Assembly: GCA_013397935.1 (NCBI GenBank)
Contig: VZRN01005398.1
Coordinates: forward strand, 103,924 to 167,923
DNA: 64,000 nt
Direction of reading: 5' to 3'
DNA from: Dasyornis broadbenti
Lineage: Eukaryota; Chordata; Aves; Passeriformes; Dasyornithidae
The notes beneath the pieces were generated by a model that worked only from the letters and a program-made list of their open reading frames with translations, had not been told where the DNA came from and ran no database searches. Of this stretch, positions 1 through 13,100 are shown one piece after another. The position numbers were made by a program, and so were the translations under genes. The first letter of the stretch is position 1. Each line of letters starts with the position of its first letter.

Positions 1-126
1 CCAAGGTCTCTCTGACTGTTTTTGTCATTGTTAACTGTTAATTCTGTAACAGTTAATAGTTAATGTGATATAAAGAATTTAATCATGTCTTCCATGATTA
101 ATTTGAGCATATTGTGCTGCAGCACA
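1..126. other. unannotated AT-rich DNA
   Basis: No recognisable feature; leads into a CR1 fragment. Confidence 0.5.
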
Positions 127-235
127 CAGGCTCCCCAGGGAAGTGGTTACAGCACCAAGCCTGACAGAGTTCAAGAAGAGTTTGGACAATGCTCTCAGAC
201 ACGTGGTATGGCACCATGATGGAGTAGTGGGCACT
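127..235 (+). repeat. CR1 LINE 3' fragment, decayed
   Basis: The stretch reading 'ggctccccagggaagtggt' then 'caccaagcctgacagagtt' and 'tttggacaatgctctcagac' matches the 3' untranslated part of an avian CR1 subfamily. The same words recur in the better copy at 41950-42030 of this window. Orientation is plus. The terminal octamer repeats are missing or decayed, so the right boundary is approximate. The reading frame over it (143-403) is a chance ORF in untranslated retrotransposon sequence. Confidence 0.8.
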
Positions 236-3083
236 TTCATAACTTTATGTCAAGGCAATGTTTCAGGGTCTGGCCTCAGAGGATACAAGAGAGCAATGGT
301 AGCTGCAAGGGTGTTGGATGACTGTGAGGGCTTGAGGAAACCCAGCATGGACTGGACTTGTGTATTGGCAGCTTTGTGGAAGACATTATTTTCAAGGAAT
401 TAGCAGAATCTTGAGCAGACCGCATCTGTTCCACTGGGCATTATACTGAGGGGTTGAGAAGCCCATATTTATTAATGTAGTCTGCAAACAATCAGTGCTC
501 ATTAGCTGGAATGAGTAAAAGGAAGAACTCTCCATGGACAGGATTTGCTCTGGGCAGTGCGCTGTGGGAAAATCCACCATCCAAGGTTACATGAATTGAG
601 GGTGCCCTGCAACTGAAGGCATGTAAAATTTGCTTGTTGTCTCTGTGCTTTTTCTTATCCCGTCTCATTGAAGCCATTATCTTATTAAGCAGTTGGTTGA
701 TGGGCCCTATTGAGATACAGAAAGAGCCCTGTACTCTCTCTCAGTCCCACCCTGCCAGAGCAGAACAAGTTTTCAAAATGGAACACTCCTGAGATGAATA
801 GTCTCAAAGGCAGCTAAACCTGTATGAGGTGTAGATAACCAGGGAACAGGATATTGAAATTATTCATGGTGCTAAGTTATTTAACACTATAAGTATACTC
901 ATTATTTAATACATGGCTATAATCTATTTCAAAACAATTTTTAATTTATGGGAGGAAATGTGAGTTCAAAGTGCAATAGATGATTTTTGTAGTACTTTTT
1001 CTCTTCTATAGCAATCTATTTCACTGCATAAAACCCCCTTGTTTTCCTCTCACTACCACTAGAATCTTTCATCTCATATGGGAAGATATTTTATAGACAA
1101 TATTTTTGGGAAATAAAACAGAAAGTAATTTACCTCAGTTTACTTCATATTTAGATCCGAAAAAGTCATACAACCTTTTTATATGATTCAGATTAGCACT
1201 TGCCAGGGTTAAGTTTGATGTCTTTCTAAATGCATTGCTTCTTACATGTAAATACTAACTCCTGTGCAAGTGGAAAGTCTCCAAAGATTTACAGCATGGA
1301 TTTAATGAAGAATAAAAACAATTTTCACTTCTGCAAACCCTCTGTTTACTTCTGATTTTATGTGTCTTAAAAGGATTCTTCAAAAAAACCAATCTACTTG
1401 TCCACATGATAAAATTGCTCATTTGCACATCTGAGACTGGGACTTAAGCATGAATTATAGACAGAAGGTAAGTCTTGACAGTACTGCTTATTTGAGTGTA
1501 GATGCTTAAAAACCCAGTTAAAGTGCTTGAAATACAATCATTTCCCAGGCTTGTTATTACAGATTCCAAAAGGGACGGTTCAAGTATCTTAACATTCGAA
1601 GTGTAAAATGAGAGGCTATTGATCATCACTAAATGTGAGCTAAGGAGAATTGTTTACCTTGAGGGCTTCTCTGTAACATGAGTGTTGTAATTCTGCAACT
1701 AATATGACAACTTTCTTCATCCACCCAAAAGAGGCAGAGAAAGTTATTTTTCCTAGTTGGTATTCAGAAGTGCACAGATAGAGGTTGAACTATTAGTTAG
1801 ATGTACAGTTACGAAAAATCTCAAATACTGTACTATATCTTGCATCTTCTTTCCTCACAGATACTGTTAATATTATCTCTTTGGAATATTATATATATGA
1901 ATGTGATAAGGAAATGCTAATTACCTTTAAACATATTATCTAGGGGACATTTCTGGCATTTTTCACTAAACTTCTCCACTTCATGAACTTCTAATACTCT
2001 TAATACCTTTGGTCAACAGTAGCTACCATAAAAGTTAGCCAGTGTTTTGTTGGTACAACAAATGGTGCTTCACTTTTTATTTAATGCATTGTTGCATTGC
2101 AGAAAAAGAAACAGGATTTTCAAAAAACCCAATAGTTTTCAGCCTTTATTGGAGACCAACTTTCTCTCTTTTTCTCACCCCACCAAAGAACGTGTACTGA
2201 ATTATTCATTCATAAGCTTTTTGGCTGGTACAGCATTTTGCTGCTATATCTTCTTGTGTTGGAGAAAGATTGCTACTAATATAAGTACTCCCTAAACCAG
2301 CTATCAGAAAATGTTATTATGATTCCACCAGGAGAGTTCTCAACAAGCCAGCCAACATTAAGCACTATCATAACAAGCTGAAGAGGGGAGTAGTGTATTT
2401 GAGGATGAAGGAAAGTAATTTCCAGGAATTTAGAATTGACAATTACTTTTGTAATTTCATTTCCAAATATCAACAATCTGTGATAATTAGGGTCAAAATT
2501 ATCCAGCCTGAATTTTCTTCTAGAGTCTCAGATGAATGAAGTAATGAAACAAATTGGAATTGGTAATACAAGAGAAAAATGAGTAAAGCTTGCATGAAGC
2601 AAGAAAGCGTAATTGACTTTTCCACAGCTTACTATTGCATTAGGAATTTTTGTCAATAGTGCCCGAAGAGAATAGAAATGGATTTTTAAAATCTTGTGGA
2701 AACAAGGAAGGACTGATAGTGGATTTGTTTACTCTTCATGCATCACTATTTTAGTATGAGCAAAAAGCCACAGTCTGGATTGAATTGTGCTAAATTCACT
2801 AGCAAGTGCTGTCCCTGGCATGAAGAGTTTCAAGACCACAGCTTCAATCTAATGAATTCGACAAAATGGAGAAGAGGATGCCTGAAATATTACAGCCATG
2901 TTATAGATTCCAGTGAATCTTGAGAACTCTGAATCATGTGGAAATACACTATTCTATCACAAATAAACAATATCTGCTGTCCCAGCTACTGTTAGCTGTA
3001 GCCTGCCTTAAAGTGGATTTTACCACCTATCATATCTTTCCAACTGCTGTGATTTTATAATTCCCACTATCTCTTTCTCTGCT
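236..3083. other. unannotated AT-rich DNA
   Basis: No gene, RNA or repeat could be identified. ORFs are all below about 85 codons, without family motifs, and look like chance. Short poly-pyrimidine/AG patterns exist (for example near 1850) but are not followed by a convincing open exon. Confidence 0.5.
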
Positions 3084-3475
3084 TTCCTATGGAGACAGAC
3101 TGAGAAAAGTGAAGTTGTTCAGCCTGGAGAGGGGAAGGCTCTGGGACAGGTCTCAGAACAGCCTTCCAGTACTTGTAGGGGGTCTGCAAGAGAGCTGGAA
3201 AGTGACTTTTCATGAGAACATGAAGGGATAGGACAAGGAGTTAAACTGACAAGAGTGTAGGTTGGATATTAGGAAGAAATTCTTTACTGTGAAGATGGTG
3301 AGGCATGGGAATAGGTTGCCCAGAGACGCTGTGTCTGCCCCATCCCTGGAAATGTTAAAGGTTGGATGGGGCTTTGAGCCACCTGGTCTAGAGGAAGGTG
3401 TCCCTGCCCATGGTGTGGGAGTTGGAGCTAGATCATCCTTAAGGAGCCTTCTAACCAAAATCATTCCATGATACT
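3084..3475 (+). repeat. CR1 LINE, 3' end copy (5' truncated)
   Basis: The segment begins in the end of the CR1 ORF2 region ('gttgttcagcctggagagg') and runs through the 3' untranslated region: 'gttggatattaggaagaaat', 'ccatccctggaaatgtt', 'gcctggtctag'-like and 'gaaggtgtccctgcccatgg'. It ends near 'atcattccatgata', a decayed version of the terminal octamer. About 390 bp, so strongly 5' truncated as is usual for CR1. It resembles the copies at 58334-58484 (plus) and 16001-16868 (minus). The ORFs 3262-3471 (+) and 3210-3464 (-) are artefacts of this repeat. Confidence 0.93.
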
Positions 3476-6461
3476 TTGTGTATACAGCCAGGAGAATTTG
3501 GGTCTGACCAACTCCTCAGGACATTGTTTTTCAAGATTCATTCCAGGGCTCCACAAACATAACAGCCCTCATCCTTCCCTTACTATTTTCCCCTTTACTC
3601 CACATTGTGGCTTTTTCCTCAGTTTCACATGTATCTTCCAGCAAAAGAAGCAGCTTTTAAAATTTTTTTGGTCAAAAAGACAGTTTCACCAAACAGAATT
3701 TGTTTAATGTCTTTATTGTGTAAGCTCAAGATGTAGACAGCTAGGACTGAATACCTTTGAAACTTGCTGCATCCTTATATTACAAATGAAAACTTTCACT
3801 TCCTTTTGTCTCCTTAATGGGGCCAAACTGACCACTTTCTTATGATTTTCAGTGGGCAAAATTTACCTTTTCTCTCTAGTTTGAGTTTGTTTTTGGGTCA
3901 AAATTTGCTTGACCCTGTCAAAGGTGTTATTTACATGCCAATTGTGGCTCAATAGCCTCTCAGACGAGAGAAGTGAGTTGCTGAAGCTGTTCCAATCCTT
4001 TTAGTTAGGGTTTTGCATTCTTGACTCCTCTGTAACTTAGCAAATTACCCCTTCATGCATGCAGACTTCATCCAAAAGCCAGTGCATGAGCTTCTCTCCC
4101 CACTTGCTCAGTCTTTGTCTGAAGCAAAATTATGCAACACCCGTATGACTAATCTGTTGTGAAGAAAGCCCAGAGTTATAATTTCTGCCTGTTCTCCAAA
4201 AGTGGACTTTTGAGGATACTCCTTGAATGCTCTATGCCAAACATGACTGTTTGGATATTCATGCAATTAAAACAGGGGCCTCCAGTGCTTTTGGCAGCTT
4301 TGTTTATAAGTCCAGCTGCATTTGGCTTGCTATTAAGGCTGCAACCTCATTTTGCCTTCGACTTCTTTTCCTCTGTCTTTTAAAACCAATAAAATGACTG
4401 ACTGAAACAATTTAAGTGATCTATGCATTTGTCAGTAATTACACCTATTTTTCCAATTAATTTGCTTTTAAATCTTCTATTGATTACTGTCAATTTCATC
4501 ACCGACCTTAAACTCTGATCTGTTTTTTCTTTGAAGGTTGACATGTTAAATTCACCACCACTGGTAAATAGTGAAGGGTACCTATGCTTGATGGTGTGAG
4601 TTTATCATGTATTGACAATAGAAAGTGAATTTAAAACACTCTGGTACATTCCAGCAGTAAGTCAGTAAAACAAAAGGGAACAAAGGAGCTGCTGTTTGTG
4701 TGAGAGCTGTGAAGACCTCATATAAGGAATCCGACTGTTTTTTCAGTGAGAATTTTTTGCTGTAAGATTTTTTTGTGTCTCTTGCATGCATGATTTTATG
4801 TGTATTCTATTCCACAGCATTAGCATTACCATGGCTAATTTATAATAGATGCTTTCTGTAACCTAGGCTTCACTTAAACACAGAACCCCAGGCATGTCCA
4901 CCTCTGCCCCAGGTAGGCAGCCATAAATTGCCTTTGCACAGGTACTGTGGAGTTCTATTTCCTGGGAATGTACAGCCTAGCTGTTCTACACGTGATATTC
5001 AGTGATGCTTCCCTGGACCAGACCCATGGCACGCTTGCAGGGAGTCTGGAGCTTCTGGGAGTTGATGGCATTCTAAGGATTGTGCAGTAGGTTTGGTTAT
5101 GGGTGGAGGCCAGGCTTCGATGGCTGGTTTTAGTGGAAACTTATGACAAACAAAATCCTCATGGAATACAATGGTAGAAAGTGTGTGGAACATGGATCCA
5201 TCCTTGAACAGTGTTGACAGGCTTACAGTGTTGGATTTGGCTGCCTGCTGCTCTAGGATAAGTTCCAGAGGTCAGTTTCATATGGTTCTGCCCAAATTCT
5301 CAACCTAGATTAAAACTCCTGAACTAGGTTTCCTAGTTTTTGGTCCCTCTTCTTTTGATTTGACTGATTATGGGGCATACTTGGAGATCTGATTCGCAGT
5401 GACACCCTGATTCTCAGCATGCTATTTACTGCTGTATTTAACCATGCACACTGACAGAAAACCCTGGCATTCATAGTGCTTTCCTCACTGCCTTCCACCC
5501 TCTCCATCTTTAGTCTATTCTATACACACACACACACATGAAACCTAGAGCACGGTCAGCAGAAAAATTATACCTATTTATCACCAAAAGTGACCAGTGA
5601 TAATTAATAAGAGCTTTAAAATATTAGGATGGATGTCTTCCTCTTACTACCTTGCTGCTTACTTTCAGGCCATTATAATTACATTTGTATAATGTGCCCT
5701 TAAAAATGCATGAAGAGGCTCAAACGACTTGCCTATATTGTTTCTCTGCTGAGACCTCTGCACAATCTGCTGGATTCCCATCTTCTCAGACCAGCTTCAC
5801 GTCCCTTAGTTACTCCTCTTCCTCCCCTAAACATTTGGAGGTTTAAGAACAGCCTGAAAAATAAAGGCATCATTTTTTGTGGATTATTCCTAATGCTTTA
5901 TGGATGTGTTCCTAATGGACTAGTATGAAGACGTAGATCTCCAAAGCCACCTGCCTGGAAGTGAGGTGACCTATTGCTGCCTTTTTGCTGTTTGTACACA
6001 TTCAGGGGACTTTTAGCCTTGCGTGAAGGGTTCATTCTTAGTTTAGTTCTGTGAAATTTCATGACAGATATGAAATGGTGTAGTCTGGTGCAGAAGAAAC
6101 AGAAGAAATGATGCAGGTAACTGCATTTCTAACATTTGTCTTGATAACTTGGACAAGGTATGCTCCTTTCAGATTTTTTGGTCTGGAGAAAACATTGGAT
6201 AAGGGTTTTACACAAATCACTGAGATGAAAATAGTACATGAAATTTAGGATTATCCATCTTCTCTTTATCGACAAAAATTTCCACCCTCAGCCAGCATGA
6301 GAAGGTAGGTGAGCACTCCTTATCAGCTTCCAAGTGGAGTCAGTTGCTTCCCAAGAAGCCCCAGCTGCTCTTCCAAGAAGGTCTTGCAACCTTAAACAAA
6401 TCCCTTGAGCAGTGTCACAAAATTTGCTCGTCTGGGTGAACTGAGGGTCCAGCAGCCAGCA
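3476..6461. other. unannotated AT-rich DNA
   Basis: No recognisable gene or repeat. A very short CA run lies near 5523-5537. Reading frames are short and featureless. Confidence 0.5.
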
Positions 6462-6491
6462 GGGGATGAGTCGGGATGGGGGAGGAGGGGG
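6462..6491 (+). other. G-quadruplex-type motif
   Basis: Four G runs on the plus strand: 6462-6465 (4 G), 6473-6475 (3 G), 6478-6482 (5 G) and 6487-6491 (5 G). The loops are 7, 2 and 4 bases, which fits the standard G3+N1-7 pattern. It is seen directly. Whether it folds or has a role is unknown, and no promoter or gene is visible beside it. Confidence 0.6.
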
Positions 6492-9400
6492 TGGAAGAGA
6501 GACTCACAGACACTTCTATAGCATTTGTCTAGGTACCTCTGCAAAGCAATTATTGTATATAAAACACTTGAAAAAAATACCATAAAACCATAAAACCAGA
6601 GGACATAAACCTTAAGTGATTTAAACTTGTTCTCCATTATGATGGGTAATGTGAATGTTCTTTAACTGCAGAAAAGGATTCATGTTTAAAAAGGTATTTT
6701 TCTTTCATTAAAATATTTATCCCCTATGCAATAAAACATGGATGGAGAAAATTCATTAATCACAGCTTCTAGAATCTGCTTGTAACTAATTTGACAGTTT
6801 TTCATAACAATACTTTTGGGAATCTGAGTATGTCTTATTTGGTTGCCATTATCAAGTCTCAAAGTCATTGCAGACAGAGGACTTGGTTCCAGTTGCTTGT
6901 GTTGTCTTGCTGTCATTCTGTTGACATCAAAGAAATGATTCCCAGTTTATATAATTGTGAAACAAATTAGTCTCTGCCCAAAAGCTGTGAATTGTCACCG
7001 TGATCACAAAGTACATGACAAATTGACAGCTTGGGAAGTGAAGATTTGAGACGTCCCATGAGAAAAAAATATTTTTAAGTATTCTATGAAAATTATGATT
7101 TCAAAATACCTAATATCACATGAAAAGTTAGAAATTCAGATAATATCACTAATTGGTCTACCTTGAGTCTCCCCTTCCAGCATGTCTGTACTTTGCTCAC
7201 ATGTCCCATTTTTCACCCAATGGTGTCAATAAAAAGCTGGAAGTTGACAGCCTGGGTCAGATCACTCAGTTCTGCCTCTGGCAGTTGTCAAAACTGAATA
7301 TGTCACAAGGCCTCTCTAAAAGCAAAGTATTTCCATCTGTCAAATCAGCAGCTGTGACTGGGCTAAAAGAAGCCCTTCCACCCATTTGATTTTTGTGGCC
7401 TGGCATTTGCCAAGCATTCAGACCAATTCATGGCCTCTGCTCATGGCATCTGGGAAATCTCTCTGCCAAAAACTGCATCCAGAACTGTTTAGTTTTCAAG
7501 ATCAAATTAATTCTGTGTGGAGTTAAATGAACATGTGGACAATTTATTTACTGTTGCAAATGAAGAAGGATTAATATTTCTGACTCCTGTCAAGGTGTGT
7601 CAATGCACAAAATAGAATGTGATTTTCCAGTGAGTTTTGAGGCGTTGTGGTAGGAATATGTGAAAAATCTGTGGTCATGAAGGGTCATTCTTTCCTTAAC
7701 ATGATTCTGGAGGATCTTTCTTTGCTCTCTTACCCTTTCTTCTCTGAATTAAATAATCCCCAATTTTCCTAACCATTTATATATTATTTCACATCTTAAT
7801 CTTTAACCTTGCTTTTATTGCTGGAATTTACCTTACATCAGTTTTGGTGAAAATGGAACAAAGACTCAACAAGGGCACTTAGCAATTCTTGTGTTTTAGT
7901 ACTGTGATGTTACTTGCTTTAGGTAAGAGGATTAGGGTGAAGAAACCAAACAAACTTCCTACCCTACTGGTAACATGTGCCCCAGACTGGGAATGTCTGT
8001 TGGAATTTAGGAATTCCATCACCATTAAAATCCATAATGACATAGTTTAAAATGGCTTTGGGTTGAGGCCCTGCATATAGCACTTTGGTGATAAGAAATT
8101 ACTGTGAGACTATTTTAATTTTACAAAATATTCTATAAATACATATTTAATTTACTTATTTTGAAGTATTACCAAAGGATTACATAGAAAAGGAAAAAAA
8201 AGAAATTAAACTAAATATTTTCATCATTACCCATTGATTTGTTGCTTAACTTTGTCAACAATCTAATTTTTTCTTTCCAAATCCTACTTTCTAACTAATT
8301 TATTTTGACATATACTGAGCATAGATTGCCAGATGTTCATTGCTACTGACAATTTTACTACTGAGTATTATACATCAGCCCCCTATGTAAACGGCCTTTA
8401 GGAAGAACTTTCCTGAATTAAAAACTAATTACTTTCAGTATTTTCTTTTGCTCATAAATCTTGCTCCATTTAATTTTATTTGTTTATTTTATTTTGTGTT
8501 GCTTTCATAGGATGTGATTTCTTCATGCCTCTAAGTTTGTCCATTTCACAACCAAAATATTGTTTTCTTGGCTGCTTGACTTTCTGCTTGATATCCTTTC
8601 TTGTAAGAACCCACATTTGTTTTTGTTTCATTTGTAATCAGGCACATCAAAGTTGTTTCCCTCTCACTGGCAGAGCTGCTATTTGAGTTTTGTGATCAGA
8701 TACACGGATGCGCTTAAGGATAAGCAAAATAAATTGCTAGGGGGAAACAACAGGGGAAACAAAAGCTATTATAGAATAAAAACACAGGATATGAGTGGCA
8801 GAAGTGCCATGTAAGAGACTACAAGGATGAATTGCTTGTACTCATGTGTTAAAAGTATTCAAACTATATACCTTTACTAAAGTGGATTTTGAATGAAAAT
8901 TTATATGACTTTACAGGCAATGTGTCTTTTTAAAAGGAAATCACTAGAGTAGAAAATATGCTGCATATCTACTTCTATCCTTAAGTGTTTTGAACAAAAC
9001 CCCAGCAAGCCTGATCATTTAAGATTACTGCTACGTAAGAGAGTGCTTATATCAAATGCAAAAGAAGTTGTTCAATGACAGGCAAGAAAACAGAATCAAG
9101 ACCCAAAGGATAAGACCTATTTCCTCTCAAATTAAGTTAATAATTTCATTCTTGAGCTGAAATAAATTTGTACTTAAATTTGTCAGCTTGGAACAACACG
9201 TTTTGCACTTTCCAAGAGAAGGAACAAGAAATACAGCCTGTGGTTTATTAAGGCCAAATTCACATCACATTTGTACGGAAAACAATTATGAAATGAATTG
9301 TGCATAGAAAAAAAAGAAATCCCTTGGTCAGGCTGTAATTCCAGTTCATATTGGCTATTACAATAATTACTCTCAGTATTTTTAAGCCCACAGGCCTTTG

Positions 9401-9984
9401 CATTAAAGGTGCGCTAAGGAAGACAGGAAACAGCTTTAAACTTGTTAGGTGAACTTCCATTTGATTGAACTAATGTTGTTTTCTGCACAAAGCACAAAGG
9501 ATTAGCTTAGTTCCATGCAATAAGGAGCTATATCTAAGCTCAGTAGCTGAACTGCCATGTCAAGAATTGTCACTGTTTTTCTCATGTCCGAAAGGAGCCA
9601 AGTACTGACTTTAGACTCTTGAGTCTTTTTCAACTTTAAACCAAACCAAAGCAAACCGTTGATAAGTAATGGGAATAATCAGGTCTAGAAAGCATGAGGA
9701 GTTAAAAACCAGAAAAAAAAACCCAACAAGAAAATCCTGCAACAAAACACCAAAAAACAAGAGAGGTGAGTTACAGAAGACTATATCAAAACTTCCCAAG
9801 AAGGATGACAGACTTGAATCAAGCAGATTTTTACCTAGCTGTGTTATATCTTTCACACTTTCCTTCTGGACTAGATGATGTATCAGGCCTATAAGAGTCA
9901 CAGGCTCCCCAAAGGCGACCCAAAATATCTGTGAGAGTAAATATTGGGAAGGAGATGTGGGTCCCATATTAATGGAAATTCCCT
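6492..9984. other. unannotated AT-rich DNA
   Basis: No recognisable feature. An A/C-rich low-complexity patch (about 9700-9765) lies at the right end. The 165-codon minus-strand ORF 9611-10108 overlaps the next CR1 fragment and has no visible domain. Confidence 0.5.
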
Positions 9985-10185
9985 TTAGCCACCAGGAAAT
10001 ATTTTCACTAGGAAGGTGGCCAAGCACTAAGGGAGGGTCATGCAGAGAGTCTGTGAGATCTCCATCCTTGGAGATTTTCAAGACTTGGTTGTATGTGGCC
10101 CTGACCAACCAACTTTAACAGGTCCTGCTTTGAGCAAGAGGATGGAAAAGGTGCCCTCAGGGGTCACTTCCAACCTACACGCCTG
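9985..10185 (+). repeat. CR1 LINE 3' fragment, diverged
   Basis: Landmarks of a CR1 3' region in plus orientation: 'ggaagg.tggccaagcact', 'gatctccatccttggagatt', 'ttcaagac', 'gtggccctgaccaacc', 'cctgctttgagcaagagga', then 'gtcacttccaacct'. This is a different subfamily from the copy at 3084-3475, since it has 'ctccatccttggagat' instead of 'catccctggaa'. It is interrupted by small indels and lacks the terminal octamers. Boundaries are approximate. Confidence 0.8.
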
Positions 10186-13100
10186 GATGAGTCTCCCTCT
10201 GTCTGTTTCTCTGCATGCACAAATGTCCACTACACTGCAACAAAAATTCTAGCCCAGCTGCCATGACATTCCCCTTCCCCTCCCTGTGAGATTGTGTTAA
10301 TACAATCAGTGTCCATAGCATTTTGGGAATACTGACAGTGCACAGGACCCTACAGAATTACTCATGCCATCTGGTTTTCTATTGTTAGAGATTAAAAATA
10401 AAACTCTGAACATTTATTATGTTGGCAGACTGAAAACCACAAATTGGTATTTTGCATTCCTCACTTAAGTATCTATCAGGTGTCCAAAAAACAAGTGGGA
10501 AAAGAGAAAAGGGGAGAAAAAGCCTATCTTGCATCACACTAAATGGTAATTTAAAAGCAGTTTCCACAGAACTTATCTCATTCCTGTTTATCCTAATCAA
10601 ATCCTGCAGTTCTCAGCCCAACTTTGTCCTTTAAAAAAACGGGAATGGTTTTTCTCAGGATTCCCCTGGAAATATATGATGAATAAAGAGTCAGTTATGC
10701 GAACTAAAGAATACTGTGTTCCCCTATGAATGATGTCATTCAGAAGTGAGGAGCAGTTATGTCACTGCCATGCCAGCAAACTTCTGCACCCTTCCAGAAG
10801 AGCTTGCTCCCTGTGCAGCTGAGGAGATGGAGCAGGAAGAAGATTCCCAGTGCATTTCCAGTGCTCATCCCACTTGTGCTAAAGTAGCACATAGTGCAGG
10901 AGGGGCAGCCAGGGCAGGGCCAGCTTTTGCTCCCACACGCCAAAGGCTTCAACTCTCGCCTGTTGGCACTCTGTGAAGTTTTGCCTGGCAAGTACAGGCA
11001 AAAAGGGAGTTTGCTCATAATCTTGTATATTTTCAAGAACAAATACATCTCGCTAAGTTTCTGACAGTTAGTTTATTCAAGGCTCAGGCCTTCAGTGTTT
11101 CTAGATTTTCTATTTTACCTGATTTCTTTTTAGTCCTAAAAACAATACCTCTGTTAATAATCCACCCGTGTCTAGTTGAAAAACAGGTTATTCAAAATGG
11201 ATATGAGGAATCCTGCATTCCTCTCTGCCATTCTAAAAAGTAAAGATGTTGATTCACAGGAAGGAGCTAAGAACATCTTAGCTCCAGACCTTCTGTGATC
11301 AGGGAAGCTTGGATTTTGCTGTGAAACTGATTTGAAACATTTCATCCTGGAATAATTCTCCTTGCCTCTTCCTGGCTTTGCATGTTCTGTTGTGATGTAA
11401 AATGGTTCCATATGGGATCTCATTTTCCCTGATTTATGTTCGCTGCACAAGTGCTTAGTGCAGCAGGAGTGTGCGCATAGTGAGAAGTATGGCCCTGCTT
11501 CAGGCATTTTAATTTGAGGCCACACAGAGCCTAAAATCAGGGTAATAGATTCCTTTATGCTAGATTTTCTCTATTCAGTTTGACATGGCTGAATAACAAA
11601 GCTGGCTTGGCATTAGTGAATATACTCTGGATTTTTTAGTAATTTATTCTTTACCTGTCTCTGAAGAACCACTTTTTAGAGCAGGAGGCAAAAAACAAGT
11701 TTATGTAGACAAGCTGTTATACAAAAAGGATGGAGTGAAGGGAAAGAAATTGTCTTTGACAAATTAATTAATATGTAGTAACTAATTATTAATAAAATGT
11801 GTTTTAATGAGAGCGTAGACATTCTCTGTCTGGGAGTGTCACTTAAAGAAATGTAAATTCCAGTTAAATAAACCTTCTATGAACAATTAGCAATTACATT
11901 TTCTGTTTCCCTGAGCAGAATAATGTGTGCCTGCAATATTCATGTGATTAGTCCAAGTCTGGGCCATGTTTGAGATACTCACATATATCCCTCTTAGCAC
12001 TATCAATTAAAATGTCACTGCAACTCTTTACCATCTTTGCACTTTGAATCTAAAAGCTGGTGTGACCATTAAGCCTTTGAAAGGGGCTAGGACTAGTAAG
12101 AAAGTGCTGCACATTAACTCAAAGGCATGGTTAAATTGTATAAATGATTAAAAGAGCACTCAAAGTAACATCATTGCTTATCTTTCACCACGATGAAGTT
12201 ATCCCAGCCCTCTCCAAAAGAGAGTAAGAGTTCAAGTAAAAAAAAAAAAAAAAAAGGTTTTATCCTCCCCTCCTCTTTAATTTTCCTACATAACATGGTG
12301 TACATGTTCCTGTTAACAAATTGTGGTACTGTTTTATCTCACCAAGAGTTTTGAGGTCATGCCTTCAAATGTGGTTTGGTAGCATGCACGTAAAAATTTA
12401 CACTCACTTGTTTCACTTATCTGCATCAAGAACAACACAATTTAAGACCCACAAAGGAAACTGAAAATGCTGAAGTATGTTCATCTGATTTTGCTAAATA
12501 AACCCACCCCTTCAGTACCCTTGAAAAGTAAGAGTTTAAATATACTAGAAGTGTAAAAGAGCTTGGAATTTATTCCATTAATACACTTTTATGTATTTTT
12601 ATTGTGATTATGGCCATTATGTCACTGAGGTCTGAAATGAACTCAATCATTGCCTGCAGTATGTTTTACACTAAGCAATTCTATGCAGATTTGCAGTAAT
12701 AGCTATCTAGGAAAATCCAGGGATGTGTATAGGAGTACTAGGAGGTACCTCTGCCAGCATGGCTCCACAAGGCCTTATTCTTTTTAAATAGAGTCAATGT
12801 GAAAGAAATAGAGACATAGGAGTTGTGGTGGAGATAGTCTTTGCAGAAAACCAGAGACCTCTGTTACCACAAAGCAGATTGCATTTGCTGTAAGAAAATG
12901 AATATTCCTACCTCTCAGAAGTCAGTCAAAGTACGTGTTCTCCTTAGCTTAATATGGCTGGGGACCACAGATTTTACAGTCAGCCAACCATCAAACTGTA
13001 CAATATTGCTGAGAGCTTCCAGCCTTGAAAAGCAAATACTCTGGCAATAGAAAATTCACCAAAACTTCCAACTGGCTCACCCCTATCGATCATTATTGTC

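Noticed and set aside
9611..10108. 165-codon minus-strand ORF as a membrane protein
   Set aside because: Its hydrophobic part comes from reading an A-rich tract antisense, and the rest overlaps a CR1 fragment on the other strand.
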